This document shows positions 26,698 to 35,494 of a DNA stretch of 64,000 nt, piece after piece (positions within the stretch are counted from its first letter, which is position 1; each line of letters opens with the position of its first letter). The DNA is from Gaiellasilicea sp033857955 (GTDB taxonomy: Bacteria; Actinomycetota; Thermoleophilia; Gaiellales; Gaiellaceae), in assembly GCA_033857955.1 (NCBI GenBank), contig JAWVCW010000002.1, positions 1 to 64,000 of the forward strand, in the 5' to 3' direction. Below the pieces are notes generated by a model. The model was not told where the DNA came from. It searched no databases and saw only the letters and a list, made by a program, of their open reading frames with translations. Position numbers and translations under genes: made by a program.

Positions 26698-27268
26698 CGA
26701 CGCCAGCGATCTCGCCGAGCACGATCTCGCTGAGCACCTGGAGCTCGCGGCCCGCGTCGAAGGGCTGCTCCCGGTGGCCGACACCGTTGCGCAGAAGCTG
26801 ATCGAGGTCTACGAGGCCGGCGGCCGGCTCTACACGTTCGGCAACGGCGGTAGCTCCGTCGACGCGCAGCACTTTGCCGAGGAGCTCGTCGGCCGCTTCC
26901 AGCGCGAGCGGGCACCGCTGCCGGCGCAGTCGCTGGCGTCCGACGCTGCCGCGCTGACGTGCATCGCGAACGACTACTCGTTCGAAGAGGTCTTCGAGCG
27001 CCAGGTGCGCGCGTTCGTCCGCGGAAACGACATGGTGATCGCGTTCTCGACGAGCGGCCGCTCGCCCAACGTCGTTCGCGGGCTCGCGGCTGCGCGCGAG
27101 GCGGGCGCCACGACCGTCCTCTTCGGCGGCGGCGACGGCGGCCCGGCGGCAGAGCACGCGGATCATGCGCTCCTGATCCCGTCGACGTCGACAGCCCGGA
27201 TCCAGGAGCTGCACGTCTTCTTCCTGCACGTCGTGATCGAGCAGGTCGACCGGTGGGCTGCAGGGTGA
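26690..27268 (+). CDS. SIS-domain sugar-phosphate isomerase (GmhA/DiaA-like)
   Basis: A 192-residue single SIS-domain protein. FGNGGSSVDAQHFAEELVGR and the later FSTSGRSPNVV are the phosphosugar-binding loops typical of sedoheptulose-7-phosphate isomerase (GmhA) and its relatives. No heptose-synthesis genes are nearby and it overlaps the ROK gene by 8 bp, so a catabolic aldose/ketose-phosphate isomerase or etherase role is more likely here. This is inference; the motif set itself is GmhA-like. Confidence 0.85.
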   Translation: MADDASDLAEHDLAEHLELAARVEGLLPVADTVAQKLIEVYEAGGRLYTFGNGGSSVDAQHFAEELVGRFQRERAPLPAQSLASDAAALTCIANDYSFEEVFERQVRAFVRGNDMVIAFSTSGRSPNVVRGLAAAREAGATTVLFGGGDGGPAAEHADHALLIPSTSTARIQELHVFFLHVVIEQVDRWAAG

Positions 27269-29655
27269 GCCGTGTGATCCACATGATCGGCAATGCCCAT
27301 ATCGACCCGGTGTGGCTCTGGCAGTGGCCGGAGGGCTACCAGGAGGTGCGCGCGACGTTCCAGTCCGCGATCGACCGGATGGACGAGTATCCGGACTTCG
27401 TCTTCACGTGCGACTCCGTGCTCTTCTTCGAGTGGATCGAGGAGACGGATCCGGAGCTCTTCGCCAGGATCCGCGAGCGCGTCGCCGAGGGCCGGCTCCA
27501 GGTCATCGGCGGCTGGTGGATCGAGCCCGACTGCAACATCCCGTCCGGGGAGTCGTACGTGCGACACGCGCTCTACGGCCAGCGCTGGCTCCAGGACCGC
27601 TTCGGAATCACGGCGACGACCGGCGCGAACCTCGACTCGTTCGGCCACAACGCGTCGATCCCGCAGCTGCTGCGCAAGGCGGGCATGGACTCGTACGTCT
27701 TCCTCCGGCCGGGGCCGGCGGAGAACGCCGAGCTGCCGGGGCCGGTCTTCCAGTGGGAGTCGCCGGACGGCTCGCGCGTGCTCGCGTACCGGATCCCGCA
27801 CGAGTACTGCGCGCCGCGGGATGACCTCGGCGAGCACGTCGAGAAGGCGCTCGCGACGCTGCCGACCGACCGCGAGGAGCTGATGGTGTTCTACGGCGTC
27901 GGCAACCACGGCGGCGGCCCGACGAAGGCGAACCTCGACTCGATCGCGCGCCTCGACGGCCAAGGGGGGCTGCGACTCGAGCTGAGCTCGGTGCGTCGCT
28001 ACTTCGACAGCATCGGTCGCAACGGCGACCTGCCGGTGCACGCCGGCGAGCTTCAGCATCACGGCGTCGGCTGCTACACGAGCCACTCCGGGATCAAGCG
28101 CTGGAACCGGCGCGCGGAAAACCTCCTCCAGCGGGCGGAGAAGTGGTCGGCGGTCGCCGACGTGCTCGGCGTCCAGGCGTACCCGCTCGAACAGCTGACC
28201 GAGGCGTGGAAGCTTCTCCTCTTCAACCAGTTCCACGACACGCTCGCGGGCACGTCGATCGAGCCCGCGTACGAGGACGCCCGCGACCAGATCGGCCACG
28301 CGTCGTCGCTCGCCGCGCTCGCGTTCAACCGTGCGATCCAGTCGATCTCGAGCCGGATCGAGATCCCGGCGGAGGAAGGGCTGACGCCGATCGTCGTCTT
28401 CAACCCACACCCCTGGCGGCTGCGGACGGACGTCGAGCTCGAGTACAACGCGCTCACGACGGAGGGCGCGCATCTCGAGGACGGCGTTCCCCTCCAGCTC
28501 ACGCGGCCGCTGACGACGATGTCGAGTGCCCGGGCACGCCTCGTCTTCCCGGCCGACGTGCCAGCCCTCGGCTACCGCGTCTACCGGCTCTCCAAGGGCG
28601 CAATCGAGGGAGCGGACGCCGTTCGCGCCACCAGGAGCTCGCTCGAGAACGATCACGTCCTGCTCGAGCTCAACCCCGCGACCGGCCGGATCGTCAGGCT
28701 CGTGCACAAGGCGAGCGGCGCCGACCTCGCAGCGCCGCACGCGCGGCACGCGGTCGTCGTGAACGACCTCTCGGACACCTGGGGACACGGCGTCAGCGCC
28801 TACGACGACGAGCTCGGCGAGTTCGAGCCGAGCTCGGTGCGGCTGCTCGAGAACGGGTCGGTGCGGGCGATCCTGCGCGTCGACAGCCGCTGGGGCGGGT
28901 CGACGATGCGCGAGGACTACGTGCTCGCCGCGGACGCCGGCTACGTGGACGTTCGCGTGACAATCGACTGGCACGAGCGGCTGAAGCTGCTGAAGCTCCG
29001 CTATCCGACAAGCCTCCAGCTCGGCCGTGCCACGTTCGAGGTGCCGTACGGGCATCTCGAACGCGTCGCGGGCGGGGACGAGGAGCCGGGCCAGGCCTGG
29101 GTCGACGTCTCGGACGGGAACCGTGGGCTGACAGTGCTGAACGACGCGAAGTACGGCTACGACGTGCGCGGCGGCGACGTCGGCATCAGCGCAGTCCGCA
29201 GTCCCGTGTGGGCCTGGCACGACCCGCGCGCGCTCGAGGAGGGCGGCGACTTCGAGTACATGGATCAGGGCAAGCAGTCGTTCACCGTCCGGCTCGTGCC
29301 GCACGCGGGCGACTGGCGTGCGGCAGGCGTCGTGCGGCTCGCCGCCGAGCTGAACCAGCCGCCGTACGCGCTGCTCGAGACCTCTCACGACGGGCCGCTG
29401 CCTCAGCAGGCGTCCTTCGCCGCCGACGGCGAGGGCCCGGTGGTCGTCACCGTCGTCAAGGCGGCCGAGGACGATGACGGGTCGCTCGTCGTCCGGGCCT
29501 ACGAGTCCGCCGGCGCTCCCGCCTCGGCCCGGATCGAGCTCCCACTCGCCGACCGGACGATCGAGGCCGAGTTCGGCGCGAACGAGATCAAGACGTTTCG
29601 CGTGCCCCGCGACCCGGCCCAGCCGGTGACCGAGGTGAACCTGCTCGAGTGGTGA
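27265..29655 (+). CDS. GH38 alpha-mannosidase (short form lacking N-terminal domain)
   Basis: A cytoplasmic 796-residue GH38 enzyme. The catalytic domain begins at once with GNAHIDPVWLWQWP at residues 9-22, so the 200-residue ancillary domain of the other GH38 in this locus is absent. The nucleophile Asp is in ANLDSFGHNA (about residue 126). The zinc site is completed by HIDP and a later His (NHGGGPTKAN), followed by mid and C-terminal beta domains (DAKYGYDVRGGDVGISAVRS). GTG 27265 overlaps the SIS stop by GTGA; GTG 27274 is an alternative. It probably has a different linkage preference from the long GH38. Confidence 0.93.
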   Translation: MSRVIHMIGNAHIDPVWLWQWPEGYQEVRATFQSAIDRMDEYPDFVFTCDSVLFFEWIEETDPELFARIRERVAEGRLQVIGGWWIEPDCNIPSGESYVRHALYGQRWLQDRFGITATTGANLDSFGHNASIPQLLRKAGMDSYVFLRPGPAENAELPGPVFQWESPDGSRVLAYRIPHEYCAPRDDLGEHVEKALATLPTDREELMVFYGVGNHGGGPTKANLDSIARLDGQGGLRLELSSVRRYFDSIGRNGDLPVHAGELQHHGVGCYTSHSGIKRWNRRAENLLQRAEKWSAVADVLGVQAYPLEQLTEAWKLLLFNQFHDTLAGTSIEPAYEDARDQIGHASSLAALAFNRAIQSISSRIEIPAEEGLTPIVVFNPHPWRLRTDVELEYNALTTEGAHLEDGVPLQLTRPLTTMSSARARLVFPADVPALGYRVYRLSKGAIEGADAVRATRSSLENDHVLLELNPATGRIVRLVHKASGADLAAPHARHAVVVNDLSDTWGHGVSAYDDELGEFEPSSVRLLENGSVRAILRVDSRWGGSTMREDYVLAADAGYVDVRVTIDWHERLKLLKLRYPTSLQLGRATFEVPYGHLERVAGGDEEPGQAWVDVSDGNRGLTVLNDAKYGYDVRGGDVGISAVRSPVWAWHDPRALEEGGDFEYMDQGKQSFTVRLVPHAGDWRAAGVVRLAAELNQPPYALLETSHDGPLPQQASFAADGEGPVVVTVVKAAEDDDGSLVVRAYESAGAPASARIELPLADRTIEAEFGANEIKTFRVPRDPAQPVTEVNLLEW

Positions 29656-31730
29656 CCTCGCTCGACGGCGCCGACTGGCAAGTGAAGGGCTGCCTCGGCG
29701 ACGAGTGGCAGTGGCACGTCGCGAAGCCCTGGGAGGCGCCCGGCTGGCTCCCTGCGCGCGTGCCGGGCAGCGTGCAGGACGACCTGATGCGCGCCGGTGA
29801 GGTGCCCGACCTCTACGTCGAGCGAAACTCGCGTCTCGCCGAGTGGGTGCCCGAGCGCTCGTGGGTCTACAGGAGGCCGGTCTCCGGCCCGGGGACGATC
29901 CGCTTCGACGGCGTCGACCATGAGGCGCGCGTCTTCATCGACGGCGAGCAGGTCGCCCACCACGAGGGGTCGTTCACGCCCTTCGAGGTCGACGTCGCCG
30001 GTGGCGAGCACCAGCTCGCGGTCGTTGTTCACCGTGCGCCAGAGAGCGAGCCGCAGGTCGGCGAGACCCGCCGGGTAACTGTTCACAAGAGCAGGATGGG
30101 CTACGGCTGGGACTTCTGCCCGCGGCTGATCCACCAGGGGATCTGGCGGTCGGTGACGCTCGATCCTCCGCGCGAGCACTTCGCACACGTGAAGCTCGAG
30201 GACGACGTCGGCACCGTCGAGGTCGACGACGAGGTCGTGCTCCGCGTGGACGCCCCGCTGCTCTGGTGGCCGAACGGGATGGGCGAACAGCATCTCTACG
30301 ACGTCGATGGGTTCCAGGTCGGCTTCCGTACAGTCTCGTTCGAGGGCTACGAGCTCGTGGTCAACGGCGTTCGGGCCCCCGTCAAAGGCTGGAACTGGGT
30401 GCCCGTCGATGCGCTCTACGGCGTCCCGAGGCCCGAGAAGCTCGCGCACCTGCTCGAGCTCGCGGCGCGCGCAAACGCGAACCTGATCCGGGTCTGGGGC
30501 GGCGGCCTGATCGAGACGCCCGAGTTCTACGACCTCTGCGACCGGCTCGGGCTGCTCGTCTGGCAGGAGTTCAGCCAGTCGAGCTCCGGGATCGACAGCG
30601 CTCCCTCCGACGAGCCGGAGTTCGTCCGGACGATGGTCGAGGACGCGCGGCAGATCGTGCCGCGGCGCCGTGACCGGGCCTCGCTCGCGATCTGGTGCGG
30701 TGGCAACGAGCTCGACGGCGACCACTCGACGCCCGTGCTCGCGGCGCTGAAGCAGGTCGTCCACGAGCTCGACCCCGGGCGCAACTGGCTGCCGACCTCA
30801 CCTCTCGGCGAGTCCGACGTCCACGGCCCGTGGGAGCACCAGGGCCTGCGCTCCCACAACGGCCACTACGACGTGCAGACGTCCAAGCTGCACAGCGAGT
30901 TCGGTGTCGAGGGGATGACGAACCGGCGCGCGCTGGAGGCGCTGGTCGCGGAGGAGCACCGCTGGCCGGCCGACCGGACGAATCCGGTCTACGAGCACCT
31001 CGGTGCCTGGTGGAACAACGCGCCGCTCGTGCAGCAGGCGTTCGGTGGCAGGATCGAAGACGTCGAGACGATGCGGCGTTGCTCGCAGTGGCTCCAGTAC
31101 GAGGGGCTTCGCTATGCGGTCGAGGCGACGCTGCGCCGCGGCGCCGGCGCGATCCCCTGGCAGCTGAACGAGTCGTATCCGAACGCCTGGTGCACGTGCG
31201 CAGTCGACCACCACGGCGATCCGAAGCCCGCGTACTGGGGTGTCGCCCGCGCCTATCGCGACGCGCCGACCGCGAGGTTCGTGACGAGCGCATGGGGTGG
31301 ACTCGGCGAGGCGCGGGCGACGGTGACCGAGCCGGCGCGCTTCGTCGATCTCGGCGGCGCGGTGGTGGAGGAGGTCGAGGAGGGAGAGCTCGTCGCGCCT
31401 CTCGACGCCTTCGAGCACGACGTCTTCCTGCTCGACCTCGGCCCGAGCCGCTATGTGATGACCCGTACCGAAGACCTGTCTCCGCTGCTGGACCTGCAAC
31501 CTGCCCAGGTCGAAGTCGAGCGCACGCCAAGTAACAGACTGTTACTAAGTCACGTTGGCGGTGTCGCGGCGCTCGGGCTCGTGCTCGAGGACGCGCGGCC
31601 CTATGACGCGCCGGGTTGGGTGACGTTCTCGGACAACGTGCTCGACCTGCTGCCCGGGGAGACGCGCGAAGTCGAGCTCGGCGGGCCGGTCGGCGAGCTG
31701 CGCGTGGTGGGCTGGAATGCCCGAGCCTAA
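29652..31730 (+). CDS. GH2 beta-mannosidase-like glycosidase, shortened
   Basis: A 692-residue cytoplasmic GH2 enzyme. The N-terminal jelly roll reaches about residue 173 (RVPGSVQDDLMRAG, DFCPRLIHQGIWR, both typical of beta-mannosidases). The acid/base Glu is in WCGGNELDG (about 355) and the nucleophile Glu in HSEFGVEG (about 415). Beta-mannosidases are normally 820-880 residues. Here only about 50 residues separate the jelly roll from GFRTV before the barrel, where about 110 are usual, so the second Ig-like domain is trimmed. The C-terminal region is also short. The start overlaps the GH38 stop (GTGA; GTG 29649 also possible). It would cleave the Man-beta-1,4-GlcNAc core link. Confidence 0.9.
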   Translation: MTSLDGADWQVKGCLGDEWQWHVAKPWEAPGWLPARVPGSVQDDLMRAGEVPDLYVERNSRLAEWVPERSWVYRRPVSGPGTIRFDGVDHEARVFIDGEQVAHHEGSFTPFEVDVAGGEHQLAVVVHRAPESEPQVGETRRVTVHKSRMGYGWDFCPRLIHQGIWRSVTLDPPREHFAHVKLEDDVGTVEVDDEVVLRVDAPLLWWPNGMGEQHLYDVDGFQVGFRTVSFEGYELVVNGVRAPVKGWNWVPVDALYGVPRPEKLAHLLELAARANANLIRVWGGGLIETPEFYDLCDRLGLLVWQEFSQSSSGIDSAPSDEPEFVRTMVEDARQIVPRRRDRASLAIWCGGNELDGDHSTPVLAALKQVVHELDPGRNWLPTSPLGESDVHGPWEHQGLRSHNGHYDVQTSKLHSEFGVEGMTNRRALEALVAEEHRWPADRTNPVYEHLGAWWNNAPLVQQAFGGRIEDVETMRRCSQWLQYEGLRYAVEATLRRGAGAIPWQLNESYPNAWCTCAVDHHGDPKPAYWGVARAYRDAPTARFVTSAWGGLGEARATVTEPARFVDLGGAVVEEVEEGELVAPLDAFEHDVFLLDLGPSRYVMTRTEDLSPLLDLQPAQVEVERTPSNRLLLSHVGGVAALGLVLEDARPYDAPGWVTFSDNVLDLLPGETREVELGGPVGELRVVGWNARA

Positions 31731-33393
31731 AGCGATCGCACCGGACGGCTCGCCCGTCGCCGGCTTCCGCTTCGACGGAGAGACGGTGACGTACGAGGGT
31801 GTCGAGCCGGTCGAGGCGGGGATCCGCTTCGAGCTGGAGCTGCCCGCGACGGACGACCCGAAGTGGCTCGTCCCGGGCGTCTTCTACGGCGAGAACCGGC
31901 CCGAGAGCTGCACGCGGATCTACCCGCGCTTCACGCCGGGACGCGTCGACGTCGAGCGGATGGAGTCCGACGCCTGGTCGTTTCGAGCCGATCGCTGTGC
32001 GACGCCTGCCGTCTTCTCGAACGGTCGCGGCCTGCGCACGAGCGAGGTCAGCCCGCTCGGGCAGGCGGGCGTCGGCTTCGCCTTGCGCGACGGCTCTCCG
32101 GTCGTCTGGCTCGATTTCCCCTACCGCGAGGAGCCGCTGCGGTACGACGGCTCCGAGACACCGGCTGCGCCTGACGTAAAGACGTATCGCTGGCGTCCGG
32201 GCGAGTCCGTGCAGCTCGACGTGCGCGAGGGCGACCTCTCGGCGCTCCGCCCGGCCGAGCCGTTCGACGATCCAGGCTGGGTCGGCGTCGAGCAGGCTGC
32301 GGAGCTCGCCGCGTGGGGCCTCTATCGCTGGCACTACAAGCCCGAGCCGCCGCGGCTGATCGAAACCGTAGCCTTCGACCGCGACGCCTTCGGCGAGAAG
32401 GGCGACCGCGACGCCATGCACGTCTCCTGGGTGAGTGGAGTCCCGTACGCGTACGCGCTGCTGCGGCACGGCCGCCGCGTCGGCAACGCCGACTACATCC
32501 AGGCGGCCGAGTCGGTGCTCGACCACGTTGCCGGGAGCCTGACCCCGGGCGGCACCTTCTGGGCGCAATGGACGGCGAGCCGCGGGTGGACGACGGGCTG
32601 GCATCCCGACCGCACGCGGCTGCACGCGCGCACGCTCGCCGACGCGACCCTCTTCATGCTCCGCGCCGGCGGCCGCTGGCAGGACGCGGCGCGCTCGAAC
32701 GTCGCCGTCGCCCTCCGCACCCAACGGGACGACGGTGCGCTTCCCGCTGCTCATCACGTCGAGACCGGCGACGCAGTCTCCTGGGAGGGCACCGCCGGCA
32801 TGGCCTGGATCCCGGCGCTCGCGGAGGCCGGACACCTCGACGAGGCGAGACGAGCGGGCGAGTACTTCAAGCAGTTCGACATGTGGTACGGCGCGCCGGA
32901 GGACGTCGACCTCGCCCCGACCTCGGAGGACGGCTACGCCGCGGTGATGGCCTTCGTCGCGCTCGAGGACTGGGACACCGCGCGTCGCGCCGCGGACTGG
33001 ATGCTGACGTTCCGCTACACCTACGACGTCGCCTTTTCGGACAACACGATCCTCGGTCGGTATGGCTTCCGCACGCGCGGCGCCGACCAGGCCTCGCCCG
33101 CCAACCAGCATCTGCACTCCTTCGGGCTGATCTGCCTGCCGGAGATGGTGCGCCTCGCCCGTGCGACCGGAGACGACCACTACCTGCGGACGACGCTCGA
33201 GAACCTCGCCTGCTTCCGCCAGTTCGTGGCGCGCGAGGACGGCGACTTCGATGCGTGGCGGGGAATGACGACCGAGCGCTACTACCAGACCGACTGCTTC
33301 GCGGCGAAGGGAATGCTCCTGACCCTGTCGCATGCCTGGACGGGAGGCGTCCTCCTCTACGCCTGCGAGGAAGCGTTGGAGCTCGGCCTGTGA
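31717..33393 (+). CDS. Unrecognised protein, beta-domain plus helical-barrel architecture
   Basis: A 558-residue cytoplasmic protein I cannot assign to a named family. The N-terminal 190 residues appear all-beta and share the GYGENRPESC-like turn (FYGENRPESCTRIYPRF). From about residue 200 the sequence is a series of paired amphipathic helices with aromatic, His-rich loops (AMHVSWVSGVPYAYALL, WTTGWHPDRTRLHART, QHLHSFGLICLP, ERYYQTDCF), the look of an (alpha/alpha)6-barrel glycoside hydrolase, lyase or epimerase. It overlaps the GH2 gene by 14 bp and GH1 by GTGA, so a carbohydrate-active role is inferred from fold and context. Confidence 0.7.
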   Translation: MPEPKAIAPDGSPVAGFRFDGETVTYEGVEPVEAGIRFELELPATDDPKWLVPGVFYGENRPESCTRIYPRFTPGRVDVERMESDAWSFRADRCATPAVFSNGRGLRTSEVSPLGQAGVGFALRDGSPVVWLDFPYREEPLRYDGSETPAAPDVKTYRWRPGESVQLDVREGDLSALRPAEPFDDPGWVGVEQAAELAAWGLYRWHYKPEPPRLIETVAFDRDAFGEKGDRDAMHVSWVSGVPYAYALLRHGRRVGNADYIQAAESVLDHVAGSLTPGGTFWAQWTASRGWTTGWHPDRTRLHARTLADATLFMLRAGGRWQDAARSNVAVALRTQRDDGALPAAHHVETGDAVSWEGTAGMAWIPALAEAGHLDEARRAGEYFKQFDMWYGAPEDVDLAPTSEDGYAAVMAFVALEDWDTARRAADWMLTFRYTYDVAFSDNTILGRYGFRTRGADQASPANQHLHSFGLICLPEMVRLARATGDDHYLRTTLENLACFRQFVAREDGDFDAWRGMTTERYYQTDCFAAKGMLLTLSHAWTGGVLLYACEEALELGL

Positions 33394-34664
33394 CGTTCCC
33401 CGACGACTTCAGGTGGGGCGTCGCGACGTCGGCGCTCCAGATCGAAGGCTCGCCCGACGCCGACGGCCGCGGCCCCTCGATCTGGGACGACTTCGCGGGC
33501 GAGAGCGGCGAGACGGTCGGGAACGCGTGCGACCACTACAACCGCTGGTGGGAGGACGTGGAGCTGATGGCGTCGCTCGGCGTCAGCGCGTACCGCTTCT
33601 CGCTCGCGTGGCCGCGGATCTTCCCGGACGGCCGCCGGCTCGAGCAGCGCGGCCTCGACCACTACGACCGGCTGCTGGACGCGCTGCTCGAGCACGGGAT
33701 CGAGCCGCTCGTGACCCTCTACCACTGGGATCTCCCGAGCGCGCTCGACTGGCGTGACCGCGCGACGGTGGAGCGCTTCGCGGAGTACGCGTCCACGGTC
33801 TTCGACACGTACGGCGATCGCGTCTCGAAGTGGGTCTCGATCAACGAGCCTTGGATCATCGGCGTGCTCGGCTACCAGTTGGGTCTCCACGCGCCCGGCG
33901 TCCGCGACCTGCGGGCCTCGGTCGAGGTGATGCACAACGTCCTCCTCGCCCACGGTCGAGCCGCGCAGGAGCTGGCCGGGCGCGGCGAGATCGGCGTCGC
34001 GTTCTGCCTCTTCCCGCACTATCCCGAGGGGCCCGGCGATGAGGAGGCTGCGCGTCTCTCGGACGGTTACGTCAACCGCTGGTTCCTCGACCCGGTGCTG
34101 AAGGGCTCGTACCCCGACGACATGCGCTGCGTCTACGAGGAGCGGGTCGGCGAGTTCGACTTCGTCCGCGACGGCGATCTCGAGACCATCGCCACGGCTG
34201 GCGACTTCGTCGGCGTCAACTACTACACCCGGCGCGTGATGCGGGCTGCCCCCGGCCGCGAGCCATTCCCCTGGGAGGTCGTCACGCTCGGCGACCGGCC
34301 GATGACCGGCGGCGACTGGGAGATCGTGCCCGAGGCGTTCACCGACCTGTTGCTCCGCCTGCACGACGATTACGGCGACGTGCCGATCCTGATCACCGAG
34401 AACGGCGGCATCTTCCCGGAGCCCCTGCACGACGCGGCCCGGATCGAGTACCTGCACGGCCACCTCGCCGCGATGCACGCCGCGATCGAGCAGGGCGCGA
34501 ACGTGCAGGGCTACTACCACTGGTCGTTCATGGACAACTTCGAGTGGGCGCTCGGCTACGAGCCGCGGTTCGGGCTCGTTCACGTCGACTACGAGACGCA
34601 GGCGCGGACGGTCAAGGACAGCGGCCGCTGGTACGCCGAAGTGGTGGGGAGGAACGCGCTGTGA
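33390..34664 (+). CDS. GH1 beta-glycosidase
   Basis: A cytoplasmic 424-residue family 1 beta-glycosidase, slightly short of the usual 440-480. FRWGVATSALQIEG is the conserved N-terminus. The acid/base Glu is in WVSINEPW (about 153), the nucleophile Glu in LITENGG (about 338), and the C-terminal SFMDNFEWALGY contacts the sugar at subsite -1. GH1 enzymes act on beta-glucosides, beta-galactosides, beta-mannosides or 6-phospho forms. No phospho-binding motif is evident. With GalK/GalT downstream, beta-galactosidase activity is attractive. GTG 33390 overlaps the previous stop. Confidence 0.94.
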   Translation: MTFPDDFRWGVATSALQIEGSPDADGRGPSIWDDFAGESGETVGNACDHYNRWWEDVELMASLGVSAYRFSLAWPRIFPDGRRLEQRGLDHYDRLLDALLEHGIEPLVTLYHWDLPSALDWRDRATVERFAEYASTVFDTYGDRVSKWVSINEPWIIGVLGYQLGLHAPGVRDLRASVEVMHNVLLAHGRAAQELAGRGEIGVAFCLFPHYPEGPGDEEAARLSDGYVNRWFLDPVLKGSYPDDMRCVYEERVGEFDFVRDGDLETIATAGDFVGVNYYTRRVMRAAPGREPFPWEVVTLGDRPMTGGDWEIVPEAFTDLLLRLHDDYGDVPILITENGGIFPEPLHDAARIEYLHGHLAAMHAAIEQGANVQGYYHWSFMDNFEWALGYEPRFGLVHVDYETQARTVKDSGRWYAEVVGRNAL

Positions 34665-35494
34665 CACGCACGCTCGACGCGATCGCCCGCGAGAGCGGCA
34701 CGTTCGCGATGGTCGCGATGGACCAGCGCGAGTCGCTGCGGACGATGCTCCGGGAGCACGGGCACGAGGCGGACGACGAGCGCGTCGGCAGGTTCAAGGA
34801 GGCAGTTGCCCGCGAGCTCGCCCCGCACGCCTCGGGCTTCCTGATCGAGGCCGAGCATCTCGACACGGTCGCGCCGCACGTGCCGCACGGGCTCATCCTC
34901 GCCGTGGACGTGCTCGACCAGGAGGACGGCGCACCGGTCGAGGACACGTCGCTGGACGAGGACGTGCGTCCGGCCGCGGGTGTCGTCGCGCTGAAGCTCC
35001 TCGTGATCTGGCGCGACGACGAGCGCCGTGCGGAGAGGATCGAGCTCGCGCGCAGCTTCGTCGAGCTCGCCGAGCGCTACGGCCTCCTCTCCGTCCTCGA
35101 GCCTGTCGTGCGGCACGACGACCGCGAGTGGGCGATCGTCGAGGCTGCGCTCGAGCTCGGAGCGGTGCGTCCGTCGCTCTACAAGTGCCAGGTGCCGCTC
35201 GAGGGCAAGGGCGATCCGGCGGAGATCACGCGGCATGCGCGCGCGATCGACGCGGCGCTCCCGTGCCCGTGGGTCGTGCTCTCCCAGGGCGTCGCTGCAG
35301 ACGACTTTCCCGGCGCCGTCGAGGCGGCGTGTCGCGGCGGCGCCTCCGGCTTCCTCGCGGGACGCGCGCTCTGGACGTTGACGCTGGCCGCCGAGGATCC
35401 GACGGAGCTCCTGCGCGAGCACTCCGTGCCGCGCTTGCAGCAGCTGGGCGCGATCGTCGACGAGCATGCGCGGCCGTGGCGGGAGAAGAGGTGA
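34661..35494 (+). CDS. Class I aldolase of the YihT/LacD family
   Basis: A 277-residue TIM-barrel aldolase. The order of motifs matches sulfofructose-1-phosphate aldolase YihT and tagatose-1,6-bisphosphate aldolase LacD as I recall them: FAMVAMDQRESLR, ALKLLVIWRDDE, LLSVLEPVVR, the Schiff-base Lys in LYKCQVPLEGKG (Lys175), PWVVLSQGV and GASGFLAGRALW. It would split a ketose 1-phosphate or bisphosphate into dihydroxyacetone phosphate and an aldehyde. A YihV-like kinase lies in the minus arm and an aldehyde dehydrogenase at its end. The true substrate (tagatose, fructose or sulfofructose phosphate) is undecided. Confidence 0.87.
   Translation: MTRTLDAIARESGTFAMVAMDQRESLRTMLREHGHEADDERVGRFKEAVARELAPHASGFLIEAEHLDTVAPHVPHGLILAVDVLDQEDGAPVEDTSLDEDVRPAAGVVALKLLVIWRDDERRAERIELARSFVELAERYGLLSVLEPVVRHDDREWAIVEAALELGAVRPSLYKCQVPLEGKGDPAEITRHARAIDAALPCPWVVLSQGVAADDFPGAVEAACRGGASGFLAGRALWTLTLAAEDPTELLREHSVPRLQQLGAIVDEHARPWREKR

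Noticed and set aside
26690..27268. Calling the SIS protein GmhA of heptose synthesis
   Set aside because: Motifs fit GmhA but no heptose genes are nearby and it sits inside a catabolic operon.
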